A DNA stretch of 64,000 nucleotides, from positions 1-64,000 of the forward strand of contig NZ_LQNT01000013.1 of the NCBI RefSeq assembly GCF_001619585.1, read 5' to 3'. The translations under genes were made by a program, and so were the position numbers. The notes under the pieces are model-generated. The model made no database searches. It was not told the origin of the DNA and worked only from the letters and a program-made list of their open reading frames with translations. The DNA is from Bhargavaea cecembensis. Its GTDB lineage: Bacteria; Bacillota; Bacilli; Bacillales_A; Planococcaceae. Positions 32,893 through 41,322 of the stretch are shown piece after piece. How positions within the stretch are numbered: the stretch's first letter is position 1; every line of letters starts with the position of its first letter.

Positions 32893-34167
32893 ATGATCAA
32901 TTGGCTGAAAGAATGGAAAAAGAAGGTCTCGGGGTTCAGCCGGAACGTCCGGCTGTTTATACTGGCCAATATCCTCATCCAGATCGGGATGGGGGTATTT
33001 GCCGTCATGTACAATCTGTATATCAAGGCACTCGGCATGCCGGAAACCGTGAACGGCAGCATCATCTCGATGACGGCGCTCGCGACCGCCATCATCCTGA
33101 TTCCGGCCGGACTGCTCAGCGACCGCTTCGGCAGGAAGTGGCTGCTGATCGGCGGGTCGGCATTCACGATGCTGACCTTGTTCTACCGCTCGGTGGAGAC
33201 AGCAGAAAGCACGCTCGTGGCGGCCGCATTCGTGACCGGCCTGACGATGGCCTTTGTCCAGGTGTCCGGTGTACCGTTCCTGGCGGAGAACTCGACAGCT
33301 TCGGAACGGGTCCATCTGTTCAGCCTTTATTTCTCGCTCGTCACCGTGGCAGGCGTGATCGGAAGCCTGGGCGGGGGCGTCATCGCGGACGTATTGGAAA
33401 AGTCATTCGGACTGTTTGAAGTGGAGGCGATTCGCTGGTCTCTGCTGGCAGGCTCGGCAGTTTTTACAGCGGGCATCCTGCCGCTGTTTTTCCTGTCCGG
33501 CGGAAAGAAATCGGAACAGCCGCAGGTGACTGCCGACCGGATCCCCGATCCACCGGAGCCAGGGGAGCCGGATGAGGCCTCGCTCAGCCGGAACGTCCGG
33601 CTGATTTTCCATCTCGGGCTTGCAAATCTGCTGATCGGTTTGGGGTCAGGGCTTGTGATTCCATACCTGAACCTGTACTTTGCAAACCGGTTCGGTGCAT
33701 CAAACGCCTATATCGGTCTGATCCTGTCGCTCGGATCCGCGATGACGGCCGTCGCGATGATGATCGGCCCGGCACTCGTCAAGCGGGTCGGCAAGGTAAA
33801 GGCGCTCATCTTCTTCCAGCTCACATCGATCCCGTTTCTGTTCCTTACGGCCTATACGATGTCACTCGGACTGGCGTCCCTCGGATTCCTCATGCGCCAG
33901 GCGCTCATGAACGCCGGAAACCCGATTCAGAGCGCCATCTCGATGGAAATTGTCCACGACAAATACAAAGGCCTCGCCAACTCCGTCAACCAGACCGTGT
34001 TCCAGGTAGGCTGGGCGGCGATGGGTCCGGTATCCGCAGGTCTTGTCGTCGCTTACGGATCGTATTGGGGTTACGCGTGGGCGTTCACGATCACAGGCGT
34101 TCTGTATATGATCTCGTCCATCTACTATTACATGGTGTTCGGCAGGAGAAAGCTGGCGGGGGAGTAG
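32893..34167 (+). CDS. Major facilitator superfamily transporter
   Basis: A 424-residue 12-helix MFS permease. The cytoplasmic loop after helix 2 carries SDRFGRKWLLI (motif A), and a long charged linker (about residues 205-235, rich in Pro and Glu) divides the halves. The second half repeats the SRNVRL segment seen at residue 16, a trace of the internal duplication. AAGGGG precedes the ATG. Substrate unknown; it looks like an exporter of the YfkL/YttB type rather than a sugar uptake system. Confidence 0.8.
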   Translation: MINWLKEWKKKVSGFSRNVRLFILANILIQIGMGVFAVMYNLYIKALGMPETVNGSIISMTALATAIILIPAGLLSDRFGRKWLLIGGSAFTMLTLFYRSVETAESTLVAAAFVTGLTMAFVQVSGVPFLAENSTASERVHLFSLYFSLVTVAGVIGSLGGGVIADVLEKSFGLFEVEAIRWSLLAGSAVFTAGILPLFFLSGGKKSEQPQVTADRIPDPPEPGEPDEASLSRNVRLIFHLGLANLLIGLGSGLVIPYLNLYFANRFGASNAYIGLILSLGSAMTAVAMMIGPALVKRVGKVKALIFFQLTSIPFLFLTAYTMSLGLASLGFLMRQALMNAGNPIQSAISMEIVHDKYKGLANSVNQTVFQVGWAAMGPVSAGLVVAYGSYWGYAWAFTITGVLYMISSIYYYMVFGRRKLAGE

Positions 34168-34183
34168 GAAGGTCAATCATTTA

Positions 34184-34321
34184 CTATTTCCATGCATTTT
34201 TAATGACCCTAGCGACCAGCCAGATGGTTCCGAGAAAGAACAGATACATGATGATTAATGGCGATATGGTCATGAACATTTCTATTAAGGCCCCCAGTTT
34301 GTGGAAGAGATAATTTGTCAT
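34184..34321 (-). CDS. Possible small membrane protein, 45 aa
   Basis: A 45-codon frame with a plausible transmembrane core (FMTISPLIIMYLFFLGTIWLV) and basic C-terminus (RVIKNAWK), converging on the MFS gene. The composition looks protein-like, but no ribosome binding site precedes the ATG at 34321, so it is tentative. Confidence 0.4.
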   Translation of the reverse strand: MTNYLFHKLGALIEMFMTISPLIIMYLFFLGTIWLVARVIKNAWK

Positions 34322-34599
34322 ATTTATTGATATGCATTGATCTGAAATTACATGTTTTCTACGCTAGGTAAGTGTAAATGGAAAATGAATTTGGCCCCGG
34401 CGGCAGCCCGGGGCTATTCTTTGTCTGTTGTGGGGGTTTGGTAAAGAAAACGGCTGCGAGGGTGAGCTTTTTTAACGGAGAGCATTAGTAGATATGTGTT
34501 AGAATAGACTGAAAATAATGGGTTCTCGTGTAAGGTGTCACAAGGCTTTAGATTGATCTGGGTTAAAAACAGAAGTCAGAGAGTGTGGTTTGATAAGCG
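34322..34599 (+). other. Gene-poor spacer before the serine hydrolase gene
   Basis: AT-rich non-coding stretch. A GCCCCGG/CCGGGGC hairpin (34394-34413) followed by TATTCTTT is a weak terminator candidate, and TGTTAGAAT (34497-34505) fits an extended -10 box for the downstream gene. I see nothing else. Confidence 0.4.
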
Positions 34600-36399
34600 G
34601 TGAACATTCAAGGTCCTCAATCGGTTCGTCTATACGTCTGTGCCTCTCTGATTTTCATGTTCTTTACACTCAATCTCAAACCAGCCTTGTCGGCATCAGA
34701 TCAACAAGTGTTGGAAAGTACATTATCGGATTATCTAAAGGAACATGGGGAAAAGGCGGCAGGCGTAGCCGTGATCGTCATCAATGAAGATGAAGTTATG
34801 AACCTGATAGATGGGTATGCCGATATCAAGCGGCAGATCCCGGTCGATGAAGAAACGATCTTTGAATGGGGATCTGTTTCCAAGCTCCTCATCTGGATCA
34901 GTATTTTGCAGTTGGAAGAGGCCGGGCTGCTTGATATGAATGAGGACATCGCAACGTATCTTCCTCAGGATTTCCCGTTGTACAACAGTACCATTACATT
35001 GCAACATCTGATGAATCATACGGCGGGCTTCGATGATAGTTATACGGATTTAGTGATCCTGAACCCGACCGGCAAAACGTCACTAAGAGATGCGCTGGAA
35101 GCCGCGGATGTTCAGCATGTGTATCCTCCGGGTCAGGTAGTTGCGTATTCAAATTATGGAGCAGGCCTGGCTGCTTACGTTGTTGAAGAAGTGAGTGGAA
35201 TGGATTTCCGTGAATATGTTCAGATGCACATTTTCGCTCCCCTTCAAATGACGAGAACCGCAATTGACCCCGAACAAGATGACCATCAATGGGTGAAAGA
35301 GCAACGGAAAAAAGTACAAGGCTATACAGGTGATCTGGAATTGATTGAACCGAACAATTACGTGATTCCCTTGTATCCGGCCGGAAGTGTGATGGGCGTT
35401 GCTTCTGATCTTCAAAAGCTGATGCAAGAGCTGTTGAGTGGTGGGGCCCTTCTTTTTCAGCAGCCCCATACAATTGACTCTCTATTCCAGCCTTCTTTAT
35501 ATTATCCGGATACGAATGTGCCCCGGATCGCCAATGGGCTGTTTTTCTTGCCGTCCCAAAGCAGGCAGGTTTTTGGCCACGGAGGAAATACCGTTGCTTT
35601 CAGTTCTTCATTCTACGTGGACATACAGACACGCACCGGCGTATTAGTCATGACAAATATGGCATATGAGAGTGCTTATACACTAGGGATTCCAAATATC
35701 GTTTTCGGTGAATACGTACATAATGATAGACCTAATACCTTGGAGGACTCATCTGAGTGGAAAGGAATATACGAACCGGCTCGCGTACCTCAACACGGAT
35801 TCAGCAAAGTGTATGGACTGCTCTTGCGAAGCAAAGCGGAACCGGCGGGTGAACATGATCTCACGATGAACGGCCTGTATTATTTGCAGGCCGAACCTGG
35901 CGTTTATCTGACAAAGGACGATTTCAGTGCCTATGCACTGGATGTTTATTCCGGACAGCCGGGAAATGAGAAAAAGTTATCGTCCGGACAATCGGACTTG
36001 CTCTACATTCCTCTTTATCAACATCTTCTGGAGTGGGGAGCGATTGTTCTCGGGGCCCTCGCTGCTCTGTTTTCATTTGTTTTCATGCTCTTTTCCGTTC
36101 TAAGAAGGATACGGAAAAACCGATTTTTGTTGATGCAGCATGTTTTAAATATACTGGTGGCGCTCAATATCGTATGGATTGGGTATCAGACAGTATCGAT
36201 CACCACCTATTCAGCCATTCAACCGTTCTTGACCGCCAATTTGTTCTATATGGCCGGATCAGTGGTCTTAAGCGGCTTCATCCTATTTCACATGAGATAT
36301 AACCAGATCGACAAACGGGGAACATCCATAATCATCATTACGGTCATGACCGCTGTCGTACTGAGCGGGAACATCCTGTATTGGGAATTTTATTTATGA
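34600..36399 (+). CDS. Membrane-anchored serine hydrolase (class C beta-lactamase/PBP4*-like)
   Basis: A 599-residue protein with an N-terminal signal peptide, an extracellular beta-lactamase-related domain and four C-terminal membrane helices (about 470-595). Active-site motifs: SVSK (the SxxK tetrad in EWGSVSKLL), YSN in VVAYSNYGAG, and HGG in VFGHGGNTV. Such proteins are D-amino-acid peptidases or esterases of the cell wall. The start is uncertain: GTG at 34600 is the first possible codon but has no clear ribosome binding site. Base composition is clearly more AT-rich than its neighbours, suggesting transfer from another Bacillales genome. Confidence 0.82.
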   Translation: MNIQGPQSVRLYVCASLIFMFFTLNLKPALSASDQQVLESTLSDYLKEHGEKAAGVAVIVINEDEVMNLIDGYADIKRQIPVDEETIFEWGSVSKLLIWISILQLEEAGLLDMNEDIATYLPQDFPLYNSTITLQHLMNHTAGFDDSYTDLVILNPTGKTSLRDALEAADVQHVYPPGQVVAYSNYGAGLAAYVVEEVSGMDFREYVQMHIFAPLQMTRTAIDPEQDDHQWVKEQRKKVQGYTGDLELIEPNNYVIPLYPAGSVMGVASDLQKLMQELLSGGALLFQQPHTIDSLFQPSLYYPDTNVPRIANGLFFLPSQSRQVFGHGGNTVAFSSSFYVDIQTRTGVLVMTNMAYESAYTLGIPNIVFGEYVHNDRPNTLEDSSEWKGIYEPARVPQHGFSKVYGLLLRSKAEPAGEHDLTMNGLYYLQAEPGVYLTKDDFSAYALDVYSGQPGNEKKLSSGQSDLLYIPLYQHLLEWGAIVLGALAALFSFVFMLFSVLRRIRKNRFLLMQHVLNILVALNIVWIGYQTVSITTYSAIQPFLTANLFYMAGSVVLSGFILFHMRYNQIDKRGTSIIIITVMTAVVLSGNILYWEFYL

Positions 36400-36401
36400 A
36401 T

Positions 36402-36441
36402 AAAAGCCTCCACATCCGGCTATTCGGCTGTGGAGGCTTTT
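36402..36441. terminator. Bidirectional terminator between the serine hydrolase and a 49-aa gene
   Basis: AAAAGCCTCCACA/TGTGGAGGCTTTT stem with T runs on both strands. Confidence 0.88.
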
Positions 36442-36446
36442 GGCGT

Positions 36447-36596
36447 TTATTTTCTTTGGTTGTCTGCGGTGTTAATCATCCGATTCTGCTCGTTCGGCTC
36501 GCGGGCCTTGTCCTTCATCGCTTCCTGCTCGCGTCGCTGCTGTTCGTTCAGCCGGTCTTTTTCTTCAAAGTTGTTCTGTGATTTGCTGTCTCCCAT
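36447..36596 (-). CDS. Small hydrophilic protein, 49 aa
   Basis: A 49-residue highly charged, Gln/Asn/Glu-rich peptide starting MGDSKSQNNFEEKDRLNEQQ. AAGGAGG sits nine bases before the ATG at 36596, and a terminator lies immediately after the stop. No hydrophobic core is visible, so it is likely disordered or coiled-coil. I do not recognise a family. The repeat array at 36676-36880 lies upstream of it. Confidence 0.7.
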   Translation of the reverse strand: MGDSKSQNNFEEKDRLNEQQRREQEAMKDKAREPNEQNRMINTADNQRK

Positions 36597-36675
36597 CGGG
36601 AATTCCTCCTTCCGGTAATACTCAAAGTATTCCCGGCAAAGCCCCGAATCAAACGGTCCTGTTGACTGTTCGATT

Positions 36676-36880
36676 TTGAACAAAAGATGGTGACATGCAA
36701 TTAGACTTCCCGGGTTGAAATAAGGGCGCCGCACTTGCAATAAGGCCATGCGAATTGAAACAAGGAAGCCCGACTTGCAACAAGACTGCACGACTTGCAA
36801 TATGGCCACTCGACTTGAAGTAAGCGGCCCCGAAATGCAATAAGGAAGCCAGAGTTGCAACATAGCGGGAAACTTGAAAC
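36676..36880. repeat. Intergenic array of about eleven 20-bp units
   Basis: The core TTGCAA or TTGAAA, in the context CGACTTGCAATAAGG, recurs with its TG at 36677, 36696, 36716, 36736, 36756, 36776, 36796, 36816, 36836, 36856 and 36875: nine steps, seven of exactly 20 bases in the middle and 19-20 at the ends. The intervening bases vary. It starts directly after the yheE stop codon. A 20-base period cannot keep a reading frame, so the array is non-coding. Confidence 0.85.
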
Positions 36881-36886
36881 AAGCCC

Positions 36887-37090
36887 TCACTCGTAGACGT
36901 GGAAGGTCATGAGCTCGTGGATCATCTTTTTTACCTGATCCTCGTCCGGCGGTGTTTCGCCGGTCCAGACAATCGAGCCGTCCTGGCGATAGTCGCCGGA
37001 ATAACGCTTATTCTTATAATGGAAGGAAAACGTCCAGCCCGGGAGCTGGCCTCCTTCGAACATCGGCTTGTACGTGAAATGCTGAAGCAT
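36887..37090 (-). CDS. yheE: YheE-like protein (DUF5342)
   Basis: A 67-residue protein matching the small YheE family of B. subtilis in length, in the opening MLQHFTYKPMFEG and in the central aromatic segment FHYKNKRYSGDYRQDGSI. Function unknown. The start at 37090 is chosen because AAAGGG lies nine bases upstream; two upstream ATGs overlap that site. It is in the same neighbourhood as yheA, yheB and the BmrCD genes, as in Bacillus, which supports the assignment. Confidence 0.8.
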   Translation of the reverse strand: MLQHFTYKPMFEGGQLPGWTFSFHYKNKRYSGDYRQDGSIVWTGETPPDEDQVKKMIHELMTFHVYE

Positions 37091-37163
37091 GTCCCTCATC
37101 CCTTTCATGATGGCCGCCCCAAACGCATACCTTGGTGGAAAGATAACGAAAGGATGCGACCGT

Positions 37164-37553
37164 GTGTTTACCGATCAGCTTCGCGAGGCGATCGAGGACA
37201 AGTACAAGGCATACTACTTATACAAGTCGATGGCTTCGCTCACAAATGACCGGTATTGGCTTGACTTTTTCCAGCATGCGATAGATGACGAGAAAAGCCA
37301 TTACGAAATGTTCCAACAGCTCTATTATATGCTGACGGGCGATTACGTTCAAAGCCTCAGGAAGCCGGGACCGGTGGACAATCTGAAGGGAGCACTCAAG
37401 CAGGCGATCCGGGACGAGCTGGAGGCCACCGACAAGTATAAGCTGATGATGCTGGAATCACCGCTCCAGGAAGGGATCAATCCGCTGTTCATCGCGATGC
37501 ATGACGAAATGGAGCATGCCATCCGGTTTTCGATGATGTACAACGCCATTTGA
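37164..37553 (+). CDS. Ferritin-like di-iron protein (YhjR/rubrerythrin-like)
   Basis: A 129-residue four-helix protein with a possible di-iron site: E11, E43-x2-H46 (DDEKSHYE), E87 and E115-x2-H118 (HDEMEHA). It lacks the rubredoxin domain of true rubrerythrins. GTG at 37164 is the preferred start, nine bases after GAAAGGA; a longer frame from 37089 overlaps the divergent yheE start. Such proteins handle iron or peroxide or serve in the spore coat; the exact role is unknown. Confidence 0.75.
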   Translation: MFTDQLREAIEDKYKAYYLYKSMASLTNDRYWLDFFQHAIDDEKSHYEMFQQLYYMLTGDYVQSLRKPGPVDNLKGALKQAIRDELEATDKYKLMMLESPLQEGINPLFIAMHDEMEHAIRFSMMYNAI

Positions 37554-37588
37554 TCGGTGGCGTTCCTTTTTCTGTATGAGACTCTGTC

Positions 37589-37597
37589 TGTTATAAT
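37589..37597 (+). promoter_or_regulatory. Extended -10 promoter of yheB
   Basis: TGTTATAAT: extended -10 (TG at 37589) with consensus TATAAT at 37592-37597; the -35 region is weak. Confidence 0.6.
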
Positions 37598-37629
37598 AGG
37601 ACGGACACCAACAGGAAAAGGTGAAGTGA

Positions 37630-38772
37630 TTGAACGTATTTCTGACCATCACGATGATGGCGGTAATCGGTGCCATCATCGGGGGCATCACGAACCATCT
37701 GGCGATCAAGATGCTGTTCCGTCCCCACGAGGCAAGATATATCGGAAACTGGCGTGTGCCGTTTACTCCGGGACTCATCCCGAAGCGCCGCGATGAACTG
37801 GCCAGGCAGTTCGGCCGCATTGTCGTGGATTACCTCCTGACTCCGGATACCTTCCGCAATAAACTGTTTACACCGGCTGTCCGGGAAAAGGCGGAGGTCG
37901 TCATCGGCCGCCTGGTCGGCAAGTACGTGTTCGGCGGGGACAAGACATTATCGGACTGGCTGGATATGGCGGGTATGAGGGGCGCGGATGAGAAAATCGA
38001 GGCCGTTGCGCTCCGCCTTGTCGATGTTAAGTTTGAGGAGGCGAAGGCCCGCCTCCTCACCGGCACTGTCGCGGAGCGGGTGCCCGCCCGCTGGATGGAA
38101 GAGGCAGAAGAGAAGCTTCCGGAAATCCGTCGCTATATCCTGTCGCGCGCAGTGGAATACGTGAACTCAGCGGAAGGTCGGCTGACGATCCGCAAAATGC
38201 TCGATGATTTCCTGGAATCCCGCGGAACTATCGGCGGGATGCTTCAGTCGCTGTTCGGCAACTCGGAGACCCTCGTCGACAAGATCCAGAGGGAGGGGCT
38301 GAAGTTCCTTTCCGCATCCGGAACCGCCCGTCTCCTTGATGGTCTCATTGAGGGAGAGTTCGAAAAGCTGAAAAACCGCCCGGTCGAGGAACTGATCGGC
38401 GGATTTGACTGGGAAGGGCTGAAGACATCGGTCCTCGGGTATGTCAGGAAAGAGCTGGCCGCGGGCGAGCGGCTGGACCGCACGCTGAAGGATTACTGGC
38501 CGGAAGGGGAGGCATGGGTGGCACGGAATGTGACACCCGCCCTCACCGACTTCGCGTTTAGCCAGGCGGAAGCAAAGATGGAAGAGGCGCTTGGCCGCCT
38601 GAAGATTGACGAGATGGTAAAAGAGCAGGTCGATTCGTTCCCGGTATCCAGGCTCGAAGACCTGGTGCTTGGGATTTCCAGGCGGGAGTTCAAGATGATC
38701 ACCGTGCTCGGGGCAGTCCTCGGCGGCATGATCGGTGTTTTCCAGGGAATCTTGTCTTTGCTCATTAATTGA
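37630..38772 (+). CDS. yheB: DUF445 family membrane protein YheB
   Basis: A 380-residue UPF0754/DUF445 protein anchored by an N-terminal helix (VFLTITMMAVIGAIIGGITNHLAIKMLF, containing the family motif GGxTNxxAIxMLF) and a C-terminal helix ending GVFQGILSLLIN. The middle is a long helical, charged region. Start codon TTG at 37630 with AAAAGGTG upstream. Immediately followed by yheA, as in B. subtilis. Molecular function unknown. Confidence 0.92.
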   Translation: MNVFLTITMMAVIGAIIGGITNHLAIKMLFRPHEARYIGNWRVPFTPGLIPKRRDELARQFGRIVVDYLLTPDTFRNKLFTPAVREKAEVVIGRLVGKYVFGGDKTLSDWLDMAGMRGADEKIEAVALRLVDVKFEEAKARLLTGTVAERVPARWMEEAEEKLPEIRRYILSRAVEYVNSAEGRLTIRKMLDDFLESRGTIGGMLQSLFGNSETLVDKIQREGLKFLSASGTARLLDGLIEGEFEKLKNRPVEELIGGFDWEGLKTSVLGYVRKELAAGERLDRTLKDYWPEGEAWVARNVTPALTDFAFSQAEAKMEEALGRLKIDEMVKEQVDSFPVSRLEDLVLGISRREFKMITVLGAVLGGMIGVFQGILSLLIN

Positions 38773-38786
38773 TTGGAGTGGTGAAA

Positions 38787-39134
38787 ATGGCAGTGAATAT
38801 TTATGACGACATCAACCGGCTGGAAGCGACGTTCCGCAAGACGGATGAATACGCTGCGCTTGTCCGGGCAATCGAAACCGTCAGGGCGGACGAAGAAGCA
38901 CTGAATATCTTCCGGAACTTCCGGAAGATCCAGATGGACCTCCAGCAAAAGCAGATGGCAGGCGAAGAAATTGACGGGGACGTGCTGGAATACGCACAGA
39001 AAACGGCGCAGCTTGCCCAGAACAATCCGAAAATCGCCGGGATGCTTCAGGCGGAAATGCAGCTGAGCCGCATTATTGAGGACGTCAACCGAATCCTCAT
39101 GAAGCCGGTGCAGTCCCTTTATGAACAAATTTAA
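38787..39134 (+). CDS. yheA: YlbF/YheA-family protein
   Basis: A 115-residue all-helical protein of the UPF0342 (YlbF-like) group, opening with VNIYDDINRLEATFRKTDEY and containing the FRKIQMDLQQKQMAGEEID helix. Related YlbF and YmcA form part of the RNase Y-specificity complex; YheA itself has no settled role. GGAGTGG precedes the ATG at 38787, 14 bases after yheB, so yheBA is an operon. Confidence 0.92.
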   Translation: MAVNIYDDINRLEATFRKTDEYAALVRAIETVRADEEALNIFRNFRKIQMDLQQKQMAGEEIDGDVLEYAQKTAQLAQNNPKIAGMLQAEMQLSRIIEDVNRILMKPVQSLYEQI

Positions 39135-39147
39135 TAAAGCATCCAAG

Positions 39148-39183
39148 CCGTCCGGGGCATTTTGCCTTCCGGGCGGTTTTTTG
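39148..39183 (+). terminator. Terminator of yheBA
   Basis: CCGTCCGG/CCGGGCGG stem with one T-G pair and TTTTTT. Confidence 0.85.
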
Positions 39184-39290
39184 ACGTTTTCTCTCCCTTC
39201 TGTCGTGAACCTCGCCGCCTGTCCATACAATGTAGGAAAGTGAATGGGTAATGACTTGGAGCAGGCAGGCAAATGAGAGGGGAGCTGCCA

Positions 39291-40364
39291 GTGGATGAAC
39301 TGAATGTATGCGTGATCGGCACCGGAATGATTTCCGATTTTCATTTGCAATCGTACAAACGTAACAATCGGGCAAAGTTGTACGGGGTGTATGATTTGTC
39401 GTTGGACCGGGCATCGGAGAAGGCGGCACGCTACGGAGTGCAGAAAGTGTTCCGTTCCCTTGATGAAGTGTTTGCGGATCCTGAAGTGGATGCGGTCAGC
39501 ATCTGCACGTGGAACCACACACATGCGGAACTTGGCGTGAAGGCACTTGAGCACGGGAAGCACGTTTTAATGGAAAAACCGCTCGCGATGTCGTACCCGG
39601 ACGCACTTCAGATTGCGGATGCAGCGTCGGACCCGGACATCGTCTTCCAGGTCGGATTTGTACGCCGGTTCGCGGCGGGGACCCGTGTGCTGAAAACATT
39701 CATCGAAGACGGACTGCTCGGCAAGATCTATTACGCAAAAGGCACGCAGCTCCGCAGGATCGGAAATCCCGGCGGATGGTTCGCAGATCGTTCGCGGTCA
39801 GGCGGCGGGCCGCTCATCGATCTCGGGGTTCATCTGCTCGACGTCTGCTGGTATTTGATGGGGAAGCCGGAAGTCGCCCGGATCAAGGGAGTGACATTCA
39901 ATGAACTCGGAAACCGGGGGAATGTGGAGGCCCTTTCCTTTTATAAGGCGGCGGATTACAGTGCTGACCGGAATGACGTGGAAGATTTGGCGGCGGCGAT
40001 GATCACATTTAAAAACGGAGCGACACTCATGCTTGACGTCTCGTTCAGCCTGCACGCAAAAAAGGACGAGACCGGAATCCGGCTTTTCGGGAAAAAGGGC
40101 GGGGCGGAGCTTGAGCCGGAGCTGGTCCTCATGACCGAACAAAACAACACGATTCTGAACATCCACCCGCAGATCGACCATTTATCGATTGATTTTGATG
40201 AGGCATTCGGGGCGGAAATCGACCATTTTGTCTCGTGCTGCCTCGACGGAGGAAAAACGGAGGCGCCGCTTGTGGACGGGATTGAAGTGATGAAGATGCT
40301 GGACGGTATCTACGAATCATCAAAAACCGGAAAGGAGGTCGTTTACGATCAGGCTGAACAATAA
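39291..40364 (+). CDS. Gfo/Idh/MocA family oxidoreductase
   Basis: A 357-residue NAD(P)-dependent sugar or cyclitol dehydrogenase. The Rossmann motif GTGMIS is near residue 10; the EKP motif (HVLMEKPLAMSY) with its catalytic lysine and the GGGPLIDLGVHLLDVCWY segment with a conserved His are present. GTG at 39291 is used because GAGGGGAG lies six bases upstream. It overlaps the next gene, a sugar isomerase/epimerase, which suggests a two-step polyol or keto-sugar pathway, for example inositol-like; the substrate is unknown. Confidence 0.85.
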   Translation: MDELNVCVIGTGMISDFHLQSYKRNNRAKLYGVYDLSLDRASEKAARYGVQKVFRSLDEVFADPEVDAVSICTWNHTHAELGVKALEHGKHVLMEKPLAMSYPDALQIADAASDPDIVFQVGFVRRFAAGTRVLKTFIEDGLLGKIYYAKGTQLRRIGNPGGWFADRSRSGGGPLIDLGVHLLDVCWYLMGKPEVARIKGVTFNELGNRGNVEALSFYKAADYSADRNDVEDLAAAMITFKNGATLMLDVSFSLHAKKDETGIRLFGKKGGAELEPELVLMTEQNNTILNIHPQIDHLSIDFDEAFGAEIDHFVSCCLDGGKTEAPLVDGIEVMKMLDGIYESSKTGKEVVYDQAEQ

Positions 40365-41235
40365 AATCGGAATCATCACGGATAACTTAAGGCTGCCGGT
40401 GCGGGAGGCGTTGGTGAAGGCGAAGGAACTGGGAGCTGACGGCGTACAAATGTATGCGGTGTCCGGAGAACTGGACCCGGCGGAAATGAGCCCCGGCAAA
40501 AGGCGGGAGCTGAAGGCTTTCATCGATGATCTTGGTCTGGAAGTCTCGGCACTCTGCGGGGATCTGGGCGGACACGGGTTCCAGGATCCGGAGGCGAACC
40601 CGGCGAAGATCGAAAAGTCGAAGCGGATCATTGAACTTGCCAAAGACCTTGGTACGGATATTGTGACGACGCACATCGGGATCGTTCCCGGGGATGAGAC
40701 CGGCAGGATGTATGCCGTGATGCAGGAAGCCTGCGGGGAACTGGCTTCCTACGCAAAAGGATGGGACGGGTATTTCGCGATCGAGACGGGGCCGGAAACA
40801 TGTGACCGGCTGAAGAAGTTCCTGGATTGCCTTCCGGGTGATGGAGTTTCAGTGAATTTTGATCCTGCGAATCTGGTCATGGTCACCGGGGATGATCCTG
40901 TGCAAGGGGTGCATGTACTGAATGAGTATATCGTTCATACCCATGTGAAAGACGGCATCCGGCTCCGCCCGGCCGATCCGAGGGATGTTTACGGCATGCA
41001 CGGCTACAGTCGGGGCGGCTCTCACGGGGAGATTGCGGAAATGGTGGAGCGGGGAGACTATTTCCGGGAGGTCCCGCCCGGAGAGGGGTCAGTTGATTTT
41101 AACGCTTACTTCCGGGCGCTCCAGGATATCGGATACGGCGGATACCTGACCGTGGAGCGGGAAGTGAGGACGGATCCGGTCCGGGATATCTCGGAAGCGG
41201 TCCGGTTCATCAACAAGTACCGGAATCCGCCGTGA
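40348..41235 (+). CDS. Sugar phosphate isomerase/epimerase (TIM barrel), unusual ATC start
   Basis: A xylose-isomerase-like TIM barrel (AP endonuclease 2 superfamily). Strand 1 is NNKIGIITDNL, and metal-site residues occur in VTTHIGIVPG, FAIETGPET, NFDPANLVM, IVHTHVKDG and LTVERE. No ATG, GTG or TTG lies upstream of strand 1: a perfect AAAGGAGG (40331-40338) is nine bases before ATC (40348), which begins IRLNNKIGI. GTG at 40399 would remove strand 1. A CTG at 40354 or ACG at 40345 are other options. It overlaps the Gfo/Idh/MocA gene by 17 bases, so the two work together. Confidence 0.8.
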   Translation: MRLNNKIGIITDNLRLPVREALVKAKELGADGVQMYAVSGELDPAEMSPGKRRELKAFIDDLGLEVSALCGDLGGHGFQDPEANPAKIEKSKRIIELAKDLGTDIVTTHIGIVPGDETGRMYAVMQEACGELASYAKGWDGYFAIETGPETCDRLKKFLDCLPGDGVSVNFDPANLVMVTGDDPVQGVHVLNEYIVHTHVKDGIRLRPADPRDVYGMHGYSRGGSHGEIAEMVERGDYFREVPPGEGSVDFNAYFRALQDIGYGGYLTVEREVRTDPVRDISEAVRFINKYRNPP

Positions 41236-41274
41236 GTTATAGCGGTGGAAGCGAATGAATTCGGCGGGCCCGTC

Positions 41275-41283
41275 TGCTATAAT
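41275..41283 (+). promoter_or_regulatory. Extended -10 promoter of hemZ
   Basis: TGCTATAAT: consensus TATAAT (41278-41283) with TG extension; the -35 is weak (ATGAAT at 41255-41260). Confidence 0.55.
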
Positions 41284-41322
41284 AAACGGAGCTTTTCAAT
41301 CCACGGAAACAAGGAGAACAAC

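Noticed and set aside
36676-36880. CRISPR array
   Set aside because: Repeats are about 12 bases with 8-base fillers, far below CRISPR dimensions, and no cas genes are present. The same holds for the other arrays.
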